A stretch of 64,000 bases of DNA from Onthophagus taurus (lineage: Eukaryota; Arthropoda; Insecta; Coleoptera; Scarabaeidae), in the NCBI RefSeq assembly GCF_036711975.1, contig NC_091968.1:20522001-20586000 (forward strand). The letters run 5' to 3'. Position 1 is the stretch's first letter, and each line of letters starts with the position of its first letter. This document shows positions 1-10,549 of the stretch, piece by piece. Made by a program: the position numbers and the translations under genes. The notes under the pieces were generated by a model. It worked only from the letters and a program-made list of their open reading frames with translations, ran no database searches and had not been told where the DNA came from.

Positions 1-180
1 CAGCAGAAAGAAACAAAAGAGGTAGGCTTAGGAAAAATAGATCCAGGATATAAATGTGGAGATGAAGAGGAGATAACTGGGTGAAGATGATTGGAATTTA
101 AGAAACGCTGGCGGTTGGGATGCGAGAAACAGCAATAAAAGAGGTGCAAATACTCGACAAATAAAAGCAAAATTAAAAAT

Positions 181-308
181 GCATAGCAACGATGTCTATG
201 GAAAATAAGAAATTATTTATGACACATTAAGTTTCATTAAATTTGTTTTAAAATGCTATTTATTTCATGACGATATCTCAATTAGGTTTCGAGATATGAT
301 TTTTTAAA
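181..308. repeat. Dispersed AT-rich repeat, copy 1
   Basis: This stretch resembles 27767-27893: both contain a run reading roughly ATAGCAACRA, then GGAAAATAAGAAATTATTT, then TTTTAAAATG and a GATATCTC block near the end. A shorter third match lies at about 27940-28005. No coding capacity. It could be a short non-autonomous transposon or an escaped satellite-edge unit. The rest of 1-843 is AT-rich and I see no gene in it. Confidence 0.55.
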
Positions 309-843
309 CATTTATTCTTAAAGAATAAGATTAATGAAGGTGAAACACAAAATTACAATGGCAGAAATTGAAAGATAAAGAATCCATACCATCCATGGTC
401 CATATATGGTGATATTGTTAGTAACCCAAGAATAGAGGTTATAAAGTACAAATAATCTAAAATGGGAAATTACAAAACCACTACACCTGTTTGTCTTAAT
501 ATTCAAGTCAAGCCAGTAAAGTGTCTAAATTATTATTCCAATCTAATCATTGCCAAGCATATGGACGTGGAAAGCGTATTGGAAAGGATTTGACTCAAAA
601 TTGCACAAAACCGAAAGATTACAGAATATACAAAGTTTTTATAGACCAACCAACAATGAAAAACTGTCACTAAAAATAAGCATTAGATATTCAAAAGACA
701 CGAAGCAGATCAAATCTAACAACACCAACAATGGCATAAAATTTTAAATAATCTACAAAGAACTAAGGAATCCAAGCTGTGAAGGAAGGAGAAATGGTAT
801 TTTGTGGGGGATACAAGATAGACTTAATGACTTTGACTTTGTA

Positions 844-1310
844 GACATTTGTCTACTATAATATGGAGGTACAGTTGAGAAAACTGCAAGATGAAGGAGA
901 AGCAGTAGGATAAAAGTCAATGTTCAAAAAACGAAGGAGATGAGGATCAATTCGGTAGTTGGGAAATATGAAGGGACAGAGCCCTATTTGGCGAAATAAG
1001 AACGTTTCAAAAAGAACAAAACTTCGCTTGTTCAACAGCAATCTGTCAATCCTCCTGTATGAGTGTAGAACATGGAAGGTCACCAAGAGGATGTCGAACA
1101 AATTACAACTACACATTATCTATGACTCATTAGTCATTAGAGACCAAATCAAGCACTCTAAGCAAACCTCATCGAGCAGTTGAGATGACAGCTTGACTGA
1201 AATCTTTAAGGAGATGAGGGCGCCCAAAATAGACATGGAAGAGAACTGTTGAGGAAGAAGCAATAGAAGCCGAGCAAACGTGGATAGAAATGAAACTTAG
1301 GAGTAAGTGA
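844..1310 (+). pseudogene. Non-LTR retrotransposon 3' end, decayed
   Basis: Three broken frames match the C-terminal part of an endonuclease/reverse-transcriptase polyprotein. At about 985-1110 the frame reads PIWRNKNVSKRTKLR then LYECRTWKVTKRMSNKLQ, which resembles the thumb/linker signature (WRSKN-SLRTKLR... LLYG-ETW) of RTE/L1-like insect LINEs. At 1232-1308 TWKRTVEEEAIEAEQTW resembles the usual last residues of that family. Stops and frame changes lie between the pieces, so it cannot be expressed. Clade assignment is by memory of motifs only. Confidence 0.6.
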
Positions 1311-1994
1311 AGTAAGATAACATGCAAGTTTACGACAATATCAATTTTTTTCTACATTTATGACCTTATATGGTCTTGAAGTCCAACTTTCTTTACCATC
1401 TTTGAGACGGCTTTCCAGGGATCGTTAATTGCTTGATTTTTCTAATATGGTTCACTTGGCCAATCTTTCCGGAAACATCCTATTAACACAATCTCTCCAT
1501 TTCCGTCACCAAGATCCCAGTCTAGGATGTAATGACGTATTACATCCTAGACTCAGGATTCATCTATCATTATTGCTCCTTACATGATTACTTAGAGTGA
1601 CTCCTCGCATTGTTCTCAGTTTTTAGCGAAGATATCGCGGTATTGTCTTGATCTTGTATGTTTTTGGAGTTACTCTGATAACCATGGGCTCTTCAAGGTC
1701 ATGTCAAGGTCAATGCATACTAGTTGACGTTCAATTCTATATGTCACATATAACCATGATCTTGAATTTCGAGGCATGAAACTATTATAATTGGTGAAGT
1801 TACAAAAGTAGCTGCATAATATCCAATCCAATTAATTAAAGATTGTTTACCCATTATTAATTTATTTTGACAATATTTTATTTCCCTTTCATGTTAATGA
1901 AATCCATAAATATTTAAAACACTTTCGATTTACCCTTAATTTCTTATTCTCCACTAACAACAATCGAATTTAGTCGACGTTTCAATTTGTTAGA
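1311..1994. other. Intergenic, upstream of the gustatory receptor
   Basis: No gene seen. It contains a short palindrome at 1519-1553 (15-bp arms, AGTCTAGGATGTAAT, around a 5-bp centre). The last 100 bases before 1995 are AT-rich and would hold the receptor promoter. No clear TATA box can be called. Confidence 0.5.
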
Positions 1995-3314
1995 ATGACC
2001 ACAATAGAAAAAAATGTAAAAAATGCTACATTTACGGCTTTATCACCGATTTATTATGTTTCAAGATTACTTGGTATCGCACCTTATTACATGGACAAAA
2101 CGAAAAAGTTTAAAACGTCATCGAATTCTTATAATATATGGTTTATTCCTTTACAAGGAATAATTTTCGTTTCGACCTGTTACTATTTGGTGGTATTCAT
2201 TAATTTTATGAAAACCGTTTCGGTTTTTGCTTATTTAGGAATGACAGTTTACAGTTTAACAACGATCATCCAAATAATTTACATCGTAATAACTAATTCT
2301 GTCCTTAAAAATAAACGAGTACGCTTATTAAACGAATTAGAAAGAAATCGAAGAAATTTAGAGAAAATTGGGATTATAGTGGATTTTAATGATATTAAAA
2401 AATATTTTTTATTCTACATTATTATTTTAAACGTATTCGTTTTTGCGGATTTTTCGTTTATTTTAATATGGCATTATGGCGATTATAAAAATTTATTACT
2501 CACGATTCATGTTGCGATTGTTAACGACATTTTTTATGTTATTCCAACTGTTGAGATTATACAGGTATCGTCTTGTATTAGATTATACGGGGAATGTATA
2601 AACGGTATTAATGAGTATTTAAAAACGTTTCTTCGCAATAATAATTATATTAATTTAAAGAAAACTTTAAATTCTTACATAGAAACTTATAAGAATCTTA
2701 TCAATTTTAACGATTCAATTTCTAGTTTAATTGTTATTAATTTTACAACAAATTTTACTTTAATCGTTTTGGAGATTTATAGCAGTATTCTTCCTGTTAT
2801 GAAACATAATTTAAATCCACTCATTATCTTGCAAATTTTTATCATATTTTTATCTGGATTGGGAGTAATTTTTTGTTTGTCTGCTTATGAATATTGTAAA
2901 ATAAAGGTAAGTTAATTAAAAAATTAACGAAATCATAACATTTTTGTTTCAGCTAAATGCAACAAAAAGTGTTGTTTTTAATTTAATGTTGAATGTAAAT
3001 GATGTTCGAATGAAAGAGGAGGTAAGATTCTTTTATAATTAATTTTCTAATTTCATTTATTAATATCTTGTTTTTAGTTAAATGGTTTTACTTTAGCAAT
3101 GGTTCATTTCAAACCGGAGTTATCAGCTTTATTATTTAATTTAGACTTTAGAATGATAACGACGGTAAATTAGTCATTTTATGCTTTTTAATTACACGTT
3201 AATTAAATTATTTTTTAGTTATGTGGAGCAATTAATACTTACACTTTATTATTAATCCAATCCGATTATAACGTGGATGTTTATAGTATATACAGAAATC
3301 AATCAAATTCATAA
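1995..3314 (+). CDS. Gustatory receptor (7tm_7 family), 4 exons, 387 aa
   Basis: Insect gustatory receptors are ligand-gated cation channels in the dendrite membrane of taste neurons. Exons: 1995-2906, 2953-3021, 3078-3164, 3219-3314. All three introns are short (46-56 bp), GT-AG and phase 0, with donors GTAAGT, GTAAGA and GTAAAT. Three short phase-0 introns near the 3' end are typical of the GR family. The protein is very hydrophobic, with segments near residues 47-71, 78-100, 139-160, 170-190, 245-270 and 276-300 and a last one encoded by exons 3-4. The last exon starts LCGAINTYTLLLIQ, fitting the family signature TYhhhhhQF although the final F is S. The 387-aa length is normal for the family. 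No frame damage is seen, so it is probably functional. The ligand cannot be predicted. Confidence 0.9.
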
Positions 3315-3319
3315 ATAAA
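3314..3319 (+). promoter_or_regulatory. Poly(A) signal of the gustatory receptor
   Basis: AATAAA overlaps the last base of the TAA stop codon of the gustatory receptor, so the 3' UTR would be very short. Confidence 0.5.
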
Positions 3320-3360
3320 TCTCATTTTATTGTAATTCCTTCGTCAACTTCCTCAACATC

Positions 3361-3531
3361 TACAGTGTGTTAATTAATTATCGTACCCGACGTCATCATT
3401 GCAAGTATGCAACCAATATCACAGTGCAATACGCATCATACGTAAATCGCATATTGCAATAAAAATACTGTGATATTGGTTGCATACTTGCAATGATGAC
3501 GTCGGGTACGATAATTAATTAACACACTGTA
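3361..3531. mobile_element. MITE with perfect 65-bp inverted arms (Tc1/mariner-like)
   Basis: Bases 3361-3425 and 3467-3531 are exact reverse complements by my reading, separated by a 41-bp loop. The outer bases are TA on both sides and the inner ends read CAGTGTGTTAATTAATTA, so the element proper is 3363-3529 with a TA target duplication, as in the Tc1/mariner superfamily. No ORF. It lies 47 bp after the receptor stop codon and could form a strong hairpin in read-through RNA. Confidence 0.85.
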
Positions 3532-5229
3532 CTTTCCCTAGTCATTGCTCTTCGGCGGACCTTTTACATCGTAAAAGTCATTTCTAAAAATCGATTGTTA
3601 AGAAGAAACTGGATGCATCTACTTTTCCAGCATATTTCACAATTCCGGGACAGAATTTAGAAAGTATTTTAATTGTGAAGAAGAGCAAACAATGAAAAGT
3701 TCGCCAAATGCACGAAAATGGAGATTTAACAGAGACTCAGTATCCAACATTCACCGATATGGAGCTGGGGGACAACCTCCAACTCATAGATGCTTATGAA
3801 CCTACTTAGGATATGTCACTTTTTGAACACTTGCAACAAATGTCTCCGAAAAGAAGCTGTCTTGAAAAATTAATGTCGTCGCATGGTAGAAAGATATCTT
3901 CAAGAAGATTAAAATGGGTATGCTGGAACTGGAGGATGCTTTAAAGGTTATTGCGCTTTGCAGAGACAACCAAATAAAGTCGAAAGGGCAGTCAAAGAAC
4001 GCTACGTGATTAGCCCCGCTACTCCATCAGTAAGGAAGAGGTAAAGACCTGACAATAAGTAAAGAAGCATTGCAAAGAGAATGACATGAAGAAGAAACGA
4101 ATGAAAAAGAGTCTGATGATCGGATACCTGATCTGTGACTACCCGGCAACTACCCGGCAACCTCTAAAGTGATCCAAATAAACCTCCACAGAAATAGAGT
4201 AGCAGACGACCTAATCATGTTATGGCATTAGTTTATGATGTCATCTCGGGAGTAAATAAATGTTCCTTTTGATAGTGTAAACATCTATGAAATCTTTTAA
4301 TAAAATCATCTGATCTTGATATGTGGATATAATGAGAGATATGGGAGTGCAGAACGTGGTCAGATGGACGTTGGCAATGGGCAAAAACACAAAGACGTGC
4401 AATTGGAAAACCGCCCAAACGCTAGCAGAAAAGATGGACATATTTATCATACGAGGAATGAAACAGAACAAACAGGACTAGGGTCTATAGCAAGAAAAAG
4501 AAGAAGAAACTACAAAGATTACCAAACACCTAAGACTTGGATACAGCAACCAAAAGCATTCGCCAAATCAAATTCCCTTATAAGGTGATGACAAGTTATT
4601 TGTTGATACGATATTCATTATAGTGCCTTGGTCTTTTCAAGTAAAATCTTACAAGTGCTGTTCCGAGATCAGCCGAGATCGTTTACTATCGAAACATTGC
4701 AATGTGTAAATTATTTTTCGTTTTTTTGAGATTATAACTCGGCTTAATCAAGTAAAATCCTATAACCTCTGCTCTATGACTAGCAGATTTAATGACAAAA
4801 AAATTTAGTGATACAGATTTTTGGCATGTTGTGGTATCTGATACTTTCGATCGCAAACTATGCCTCGCAATTAAATATAATAAAAAGAAAATTGAATTCT
4901 GCGTACAATATCTTAAAATATAGAATCTGTTTAAGATAAGGGTAATCTAAAGATAGCTTTCCAAGAACAATACCTTGAAAGAAAAACTATAACTCAAGTG
5001 GAAGTAGAATTGAATAAAGTGGATCAACTTCCTAACAAAGTAAGTACCTAGTACAAAATTATAAATCTTTGTTCATAATGAAATTAATACCATCACATAA
5101 AGCAGAAAAACTTGCAACATTGATTTGTTGTTGAACAGTGTTGTGAAGTTCTTGATCGTGTAACGGAATGAATAGCTAGGCTGAAGACTGAAAAAAAATC
5201 GTCATTATAAGGTTCAAGAGAGTCATATG
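3532..5229. other. Intergenic, no recognised gene
   Basis: Only short, interrupted reading frames occur here. One of about 27 codons from 3712 (METGD-like acidic start) and a 90-codon frame at 4316-4588 have no family features I recognise. Probably old transposon debris; I cannot assign it. Confidence 0.4.
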
Positions 5230-5340
5230 GGTGATCGTGTAAGGTTCAATGTAGGCCAAACTGGTTAGAACTTCGAATGTCGTATAAAGGAACACAGATG
5301 AGAAAAAGCCGACTTCTCAGTAGCCAAAGAGCATTGAACG
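5230..5340 (+). pseudogene. GIY-YIG endonuclease relic (Penelope-like)
   Basis: One frame reads VGQTG, stop, NFECRIKEHR, stop, EKADFSVAKEH. This follows the GIY-YIG pattern (YIGQTGR-F--R--EH...) found at the C-terminus of Penelope-like elements. Two stop codons lie inside the motif. It directly precedes the LINE-A reverse transcriptase, probably by chance insertion. Confidence 0.5.
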
Positions 5341-5364
5341 CCTTCATGATTTTTTACAACTGAA

Positions 5365-5974
5365 TTTGATTTCTGTCTTGTGGACGATATGGAGATTGAA
5401 AATGTTATATTCTCAATCACGTCTAATTCAGCCGAATCAGATAAAATTGATATTAAAATGATACAGTTCTCTTGTCCGGTTATATTACCCATATCATTAA
5501 CTTCTGTTTGATGAATGATGTCTTTCCTGAGGCATGGAAACAAGCAATTGTTGTACCAATTCTTAAGAAACCTCAGCCCAAAGCTCTAAATGACTTAAGA
5601 CCTATAAGTTTGTTACCAGTTGTATCTAAAATTCTGGAGAAAGTGGTAGCAAAACAGGTCATTACGTACTTGGAAATGTTAGATATTTTGGGAGACACGC
5701 AGTCAGGCTTTCGGTTGGCGCACAGCTGTGCTACTGCATTAACTCTCATAGTTGATGATATTTTACAGGCAGCAGACAATAATAAAATAAGTATTTTAGT
5801 TTTGTTAGATTACAGCAAAGCTTTCGATACTGTCAACCATGATCTGCTTGCATCCATTTTAAATTTTTTTAAATCCTATCTTTTCGGTAGACAGCAATGT
5901 GTGGGTATTGACTGCGAATGCTCGTCATATAGTAGTGTTAATTTGGAAGTCCCGCAGGGCTCAGTATTAGGTCC
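5365..5974 (+). pseudogene. LINE-A reverse transcriptase, N-terminal half
   Basis: Part of an APE-type (Jockey/CR1 group) non-LTR retrotransposon. The frame covers LNDLRPISLLPVVSKILEK (RT block 1), SGFR-AHSCATAL (block 2), LLDYSKAFDTVNHDLL with the first catalytic Asp (block A), then VPQGSVLGP (block B). A frame change near 5470 separates the stretch upstream, and about 20 codons are missing after block A. The copy stops at 5974, where unrelated sequence begins, and the matching C-terminal half resumes at about 8611. The gypsy/Penelope block between them therefore looks inserted. Confidence 0.8.
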
Positions 5975-6027
5975 GTGTAGCGTGCTGTGGCAGCAGCTCC
6001 ATTTAAAAACATAAAATTGTAATTCAT

Positions 6028-6594
6028 TTGTTATTATTTTTATATTTGCACACAATTGTTTTTGAAGCAAAACATAACAGATGCAAAATAAAAAGTCTGC
6101 CAAAAGTTAGTTCCATAAAATTTTTTAATCATTTCCTACATGGAAACAATTTTACAGTTTTCACCGACCACAAACCTATAACTACGGCAATATTTTCATC
6201 AACAGAAAAAACACCAAGACAAACCAGGTACCTAAATTACATAACACAATATACATCCGATGTGAGATACATTAAGGGAAATTCCAATATTGTTGCAGAC
6301 GCTTTGTCCAGGACAAATATTGAATCCCTAAATTCTCAGTACCCCGGCACACTTACACTTTACAAAGCTCAACTCACAGATATCGAATTGTCGAACCTAC
6401 TACATAAACAATTTTCTCGCACTCACACTACAACACCCTATCAGTTATTGCTACAAAAATTTCATGGTTTATCTCACCCTGGCATTCGAGCAACCATTCA
6501 TTTAATAAAAACAAAATTCTTTTGGCCTCATATGTCGAAACAAATTCGTATTTGGACAAAATCATGTTATTTCCTAGTTATTTCTAGGTTATGA
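6028..6594 (+). pseudogene. Gypsy RNase H end and integrase zinc finger
   Basis: The first 40 or so codons are poor; then FTVFTDHKPI and VRYIKGNSNIVADALSR are the classic end of the Ty3/gypsy RNase H domain. A linker follows, then FHGLSHPGIRATI-LIK-KFFWPHM and WTKSC, which is the start of the integrase H2C2 zinc finger. The frame is cut inside that finger by PLE-1 at 6576. After PLE-1, at about 8292, a frame reading ICPTCHTYN may be the other half of the finger. Pol fragment only; no protease, RT or integrase core remains. Confidence 0.8.
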
Positions 6595-8290
6595 ACAATT
6601 GAAAAATAGGACTCTGTATTTAATTTATAAAATTTGAGATAAAAACAAATCAAATTATACTATTGTTTTCGCAATCAATATTCAAAGTTAAAACAACAAA
6701 AATTTGCACATCCACAACAAATCTAAACATCACCCAACTGGAATAAATAATTCTATCTTTTCTTTATATAAACTATAAAATGCATAAATCTTCAAAATGA
6801 AACAAAATTAACATGGGAGGTACATTCGAAGGAAAATTCAAGATTAAGGGGATTTGGGGCATGGGTTCTCATCAATGCAGTAATCGAGTTGCCACCAAAC
6901 TCGATTCTCTCTTTTGATGAGAAAAGTGCATTATTTTGGGAATGGGTTTTTTAAACAGCAATATAGTGGTGTTTTTTGTGGCAAAATCTGTTCATTTAGT
7001 ATTTCAATGTTTGCGTTGTCATGTTTAAACTTATTAATTTCGTAGAGTTCTAGTAGTTCCATGTGAAGGCTCTTGTTCATTTGATGTATTATTTTGCTAT
7101 TTTTCTTTTCATCAAAGTTGTGATTATTAAACATAAGATGTCTTCCAAAATTTGAGCTTTCTCTAGTTTTGTGTTCTTTGATTCTCTGGATAAGGCTTCT
7201 ACCAGTCTCTCCTATGTATATGGCTCCACAAGTGTCACATTCTAGTTGGTATATACCACTTTTTTGTGAAAAGTCTGTTTTGTCTTTGTTATTAACTATT
7301 TTATTCTTGGTGGTGTTGCTAGATCTGAAGGATAAACAGATGTTATATTGTCTATATATTTTTTGAATTTTATGGGAAATTTTTCCTGGGTAGGTGATGG
7401 CACGATAAATAATATTATTATTTGTATTGTTATCGTTCCTCATAGAAGTTATATTGAGTAAAGTGGTCTTTTGTTGTATTTTATCAATCAGTTTGTGTAT
7501 GTTATATTGTGGATAATTATTGTTTTGGGCTATTTGTTGTATAATATTAATTTCTTTTTCAAATTCTTGTTGGGTAAGGTGGGAATTTAAGGCTCGCCAA
7601 ATATATGCTCTGAAAGAAGCATATTTCTGGTTTTCGTGATGATGAGATTCGTAGGGTATGATACAGTCGGTATGTGTAGGTTTGCGATAAATGGAGAATT
7701 CTATTGTGTTATTATTTCTGGAAAGCGTGAGGTCCATAAAGTTTATCTTGTTTTCATTTTCAATTTCAACCGTAAATTGTAATTTATTGTGCAGAGTATT
7801 TATATAGTTGTGCAGATCACTTATTTTTGTTTCATCATCAATGACAACCAAAACATCATCCACATACCTGGTCCATAAAAGAATGTGTTTATTGTAGGGG
7901 TTGTTTTCATTGATAATCTTTTCTGTTTCAATTTTATTAAGAAAGACATCTGCGAGAATGCTGAGTTTGGTGGCAACTCGATTACTGCATTGATGAGAAC
8001 CCATGCCCCAAATCCCCTTAATCTTGAATTTTCCTTCGAATGTACCTCCCATGTTAATTTTGTTTCATTTTGAAGATTTATGCATTTTATAGTTTATATA
8101 AAGAAAAGATAGAATTATTTATTCCAGTTGGGTGATGTTTAGATTTGTTGTGGATGTGCAAATTTTTGTCGTTTTAACTTTGAATATTGATTGCGAAAAG
8201 AATAGTATAATTTGATTTGTTTTTATCTCAAATTTTATAAATTAAATACAGATTCCTATTTTTTCAATTGTTCATAACCTAGAAATAACT
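6576..8290 (-). mobile_element. Penelope-like element PLE-1 with inverted terminal arms
   Basis: Bases 6576-6902 and 7963-8290 are reverse complements over about 327 bp with very few differences (one is a single A in an A-run near 6605). They frame a minus-strand ORF for the C-terminal part of a Penelope reverse transcriptase plus GIY-YIG endonuclease. Inverted pseudo-LTRs are a known Penelope arrangement. The element sits in the integrase zinc-finger codons of a gypsy copy. A target duplication is not clear. Confidence 0.85.
6931..8052 (-). CDS. Penelope-type RT (C-terminal part) plus GIY-YIG endonuclease, 373 aa
   Basis: The protein would copy element RNA at a nick made by its own GIY-YIG nuclease. 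Residues 1-30 come from the inverted terminal arm and do not look like RT. From residue 31 the frame is typical: SILADVFLNK, then RYVDDVLVV (catalytic YVDD), then EFSIYRKPTHTD, and near residues 277-290 AIYIGETGRSLIQRIKEH (GIY-YIG core with the conserved Arg). The N-terminal RT blocks (finger and palm blocks A-B) are absent, so the enzyme cannot work even though the frame is open. It is fused to the arm at about 7963. The open frame of over 1.1 kb implies a fairly recent insertion. Confidence 0.8.
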   Translation of the reverse strand: MGGTFEGKFKIKGIWGMGSHQCSNRVATKLSILADVFLNKIETEKIINENNPYNKHILLWTRYVDDVLVVIDDETKISDLHNYINTLHNKLQFTVEIENENKINFMDLTLSRNNNTIEFSIYRKPTHTDCIIPYESHHHENQKYASFRAYIWRALNSHLTQQEFEKEINIIQQIAQNNNYPQYNIHKLIDKIQQKTTLLNITSMRNDNNTNNNIIYRAITYPGKISHKIQKIYRQYNICLSFRSSNTTKNKIVNNKDKTDFSQKSGIYQLECDTCGAIYIGETGRSLIQRIKEHKTRESSNFGRHLMFNNHNFDEKKNSKIIHQMNKSLHMELLELYEINKFKHDNANIEILNEQILPQKTPLYCCLKNPFPK

Positions 8291-8513
8291 CATTTGCCCA
8301 ACTTGTCACACATATAATAATTGGCGAGTTTATTTATTAATATTAGTTTTTGTGATAGATAGTTGTAGTTTAGTGCATGAATAGATATAATGATAAGCAA
8401 ACATTCACTTCCCAATGTTTATAGAAACTAGTTAACGTAAGTGTTTTTTACAATTAATAATCCCTCTTTTGTTAACCTATAAAAATATAATTATGAATAA
8501 TTTTTATACTTAC

Positions 8514-8582
8514 CTTTGTAGAGGTCTCTGAAGACGGTAATGTAACCGAAACTAGTAAGACAAATATATAAATAATCACCAT
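8514..8582 (-). other. Candidate first exon encoding a signal peptide
   Basis: On the minus strand an ATG at 8582 opens 23 codons starting MVIIYIFVLLVSVTLPSS, which looks like a secretory signal sequence. They end exactly at AAG followed by GTAAGT, a canonical donor, phase 0. I could not find a convincing downstream exon below 8508, and the surroundings are transposon DNA. It may be chance, or a spliced leader exon of a retroelement gene. The opposite strand carries the hammerhead-like motif, so at most one reading is likely to matter. Confidence 0.2.
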
Positions 8583-8610
8583 AGTATATAATTTTAATTA
8601 ATATTTACCT

Positions 8611-9617
8611 TAATAGAATTAATGACGATCTGAAGTCATTGGATAAATTCTCAATGAATCACTCTTTAATTGTAAATCCCACCAAGTCCGTTGCTATTAT
8701 TTTTGCAAGATCACAAGTCCGAACGCAACTAAAAATAAACTTAATTTGGTTATGGGAAATAGGCCAATTGAGTTCTGTGATAGTGCTCGCGACTTGGGAC
8801 TTATATTAGATTCTGATTTGAGATTTAAGCAGCATGTAGGAAAATGCATTAGAATAGCTTTTGCTAATCTAAAGAAGCTGTACGGTAGCAGATCAGTTCT
8901 CGATCAAGCTAACCGTATAATGTTATGTGATGCCCTGGTTTTGTGCATTTTGTGTATGTATGGCCCTTGTTTATCTGCGACTGTCGCTGGAAGGATACAA
9001 AGAGTCCAAAATGCGTGTGTGAGGTTTGTGTGTGGTTTGCGAAGGCGCGATCATGTATCGTTCAAGCTGGGTGAAATTGAATGGTTGAATATGGTTAATC
9101 GTCGAAAATTGGGATACGCTATGTTTTGTCAAAGAATTGTCGAATCTAAGAAACCATTTTATTTATATAGTAGGATCGAATTCCGTAGAGATGCTCATAC
9201 TGTCAATTTGCGAAATAAAAATTTGATTGCACCTCCGATACATAGAACTACTCTGTATGAAAGATCTTTCTCATATCAGATATCAAAGATATGGGTCTCC
9301 CGGTTGGTCCCTATTGCAGCTTAGCTACTTTTAGAAGTCGTTATCGAAACCATCTATTGCGGAGTCAGGGTTATTATTTTGTTCTGTTTAAATTCCCATA
9401 AAATGTTATTTTGATAAGTGAAGCTCAGGTCAAGTGGAAGAACAGATCATCCATCTCAGGATGGATGACCTGAACTTCGCCTTTTGCCCATTCTTTTTTT
9501 TTCTATTATAGTTATTTTCAATTTTTTTTTTGTAACTATATTTATGTTTTAATTGTAATTATATTATCTTTTTTGTATTTGTATTTGTATAGGCAATAAA
9601 GTCATTATTATTATTAT
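8611..9617 (+). pseudogene. LINE-A reverse transcriptase C-terminal half and 3' end
   Basis: Reading resumes with RINDDLKSLDKFSMNHSLIV-PTKS, the RT segment after the YADD box. After a frame change near 8740 it continues to about 9323 with RDLGLILDSDLRFKQHV and a normal C-terminal domain (RIQRVQNACVRFV, then RRKLGYAMFCQRIV). The 3' tail contains a hairpin-like stretch at 9440-9475 and ends in AATAAAGTCATTATTATTATTAT at about 9595-9617, a simple-repeat tail typical of this LINE group. The YADD block is lost at the junction with the inserted gypsy piece. Confidence 0.75.
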
Positions 9618-10025
9618 ATATTGTTGATAAAACAAAAATACTTACCAGAAACAGCCACTATTATTAGAGAATAACCAGAAAAGGTACTGAAATGTTTCGT
9701 CATAAGAACAGCATCGACAGAGTGAATGATATGGGGCTTAGCCAAATACATAAGATATTATTAAATTCGTCAAAATATGATATGAGGACAATATGAATAG
9801 TCTACATGCTTTAAACACTAACAGGTGAATTAAAACAGATAAAATAGTTAACAAAATGAAAAAGATATTCCACCACAGGAAAAGAAAATCCTGTTTGTGT
9901 AAGGAGCAGTAAAAAATTCATAATCCAGGCGTCCCATTGCGAGTTATCGTAATCACGAAACATTTGGAAGATTCAAAACTCTTTTTTTTTATGGAAACCA
10001 TAGGAACGTATTGTAGCATTCTGTT
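9618..10025. other. Spacer between LINE-A and LINE-B
   Basis: No recognisable gene. AT-rich with a short T-run; probably the decayed 5' region of the LINE-B copy that follows. Confidence 0.35.
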
Positions 10026-10500
10026 TTGCCTCCATATCTAGTGATGCAGCTATCGTTTCATCTATTTGGAGATTATCCTGATGGCTTTAGGATGCTGGAC
10101 AGCAATCTCTGTCGATTCTTGACAGTCTATTCCTTTGCATTAGTGAAACGTGTTTGTTTCAGAGTCTCCTGCGCGTCCATCTTACCACACTTTCCGTATT
10201 CCGATATTATAGGATCTTTGATATTTGAGAGCTTGGATACGATGATCGAAACTATTGGTAGTTTCCTTGAGGTGCTGATTTCGGCTACTGATGTGGATGC
10301 GGTCCATCGCGTTGCTCACTTTCTAAATGAAATCGCCGGTTGCTCACCGAGACTATCAATCGAGAGTGTTGTTAATTTTTGTTGTATTAATGAAGATTTA
10401 ATACCGGCAAACGAAGTCTTTTTTAGTAAAGCCAGAATTTATAAATATGTTTGGACCAGGAATTGTCCTATTCTCATTTAATGTGATACCGACGCGACGT
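10026..10500 (+). pseudogene. LINE-B ORF1 (C-terminal half)
   Basis: The second half reads AVHRVAHFLNE and then INEDLIPANEVFFSKARIY followed by YKYVWTRNCPILI. This resembles the C-terminal domain of insect CR1/Jockey-group ORF1 proteins (-NE-LTP-NK-LF--AR ... F-WT-NG-I), related to the baculovirus FP domain. ORF1p is an RNA chaperone that coats the element RNA. The frame ends early at 10481 and the expected continuation is shifted. Its upstream half (to about 10240) is not recognisable. Confidence 0.5.
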
Positions 10501-10549
10501 GAGCAAGATGTAGACGGATCCATAGTCACGCAAGAACCTATTATTAATG

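Larger units (their letters stand above)
5975..8610 (+). mobile_element. Ty3/gypsy fragment inserted in LINE-A, itself hosting PLE-1
   Basis: Both edges are inferred from where LINE-A homology stops and restarts. The recognisable gypsy coding part is 6028-6575. The Penelope-like element PLE-1 occupies 6576-8290. The remaining 8291-8610 is AT-rich and holds a short candidate exon on the minus strand and a hammerhead-like motif on the plus strand (see findings). No long terminal repeats could be identified. Confidence 0.55.

Noticed and set aside
5265..5543. 92-codon minus-strand open frame
   Set aside because: It is antisense to the GIY-YIG relic and LINE-A RT, both of which are recognisable on the plus strand.
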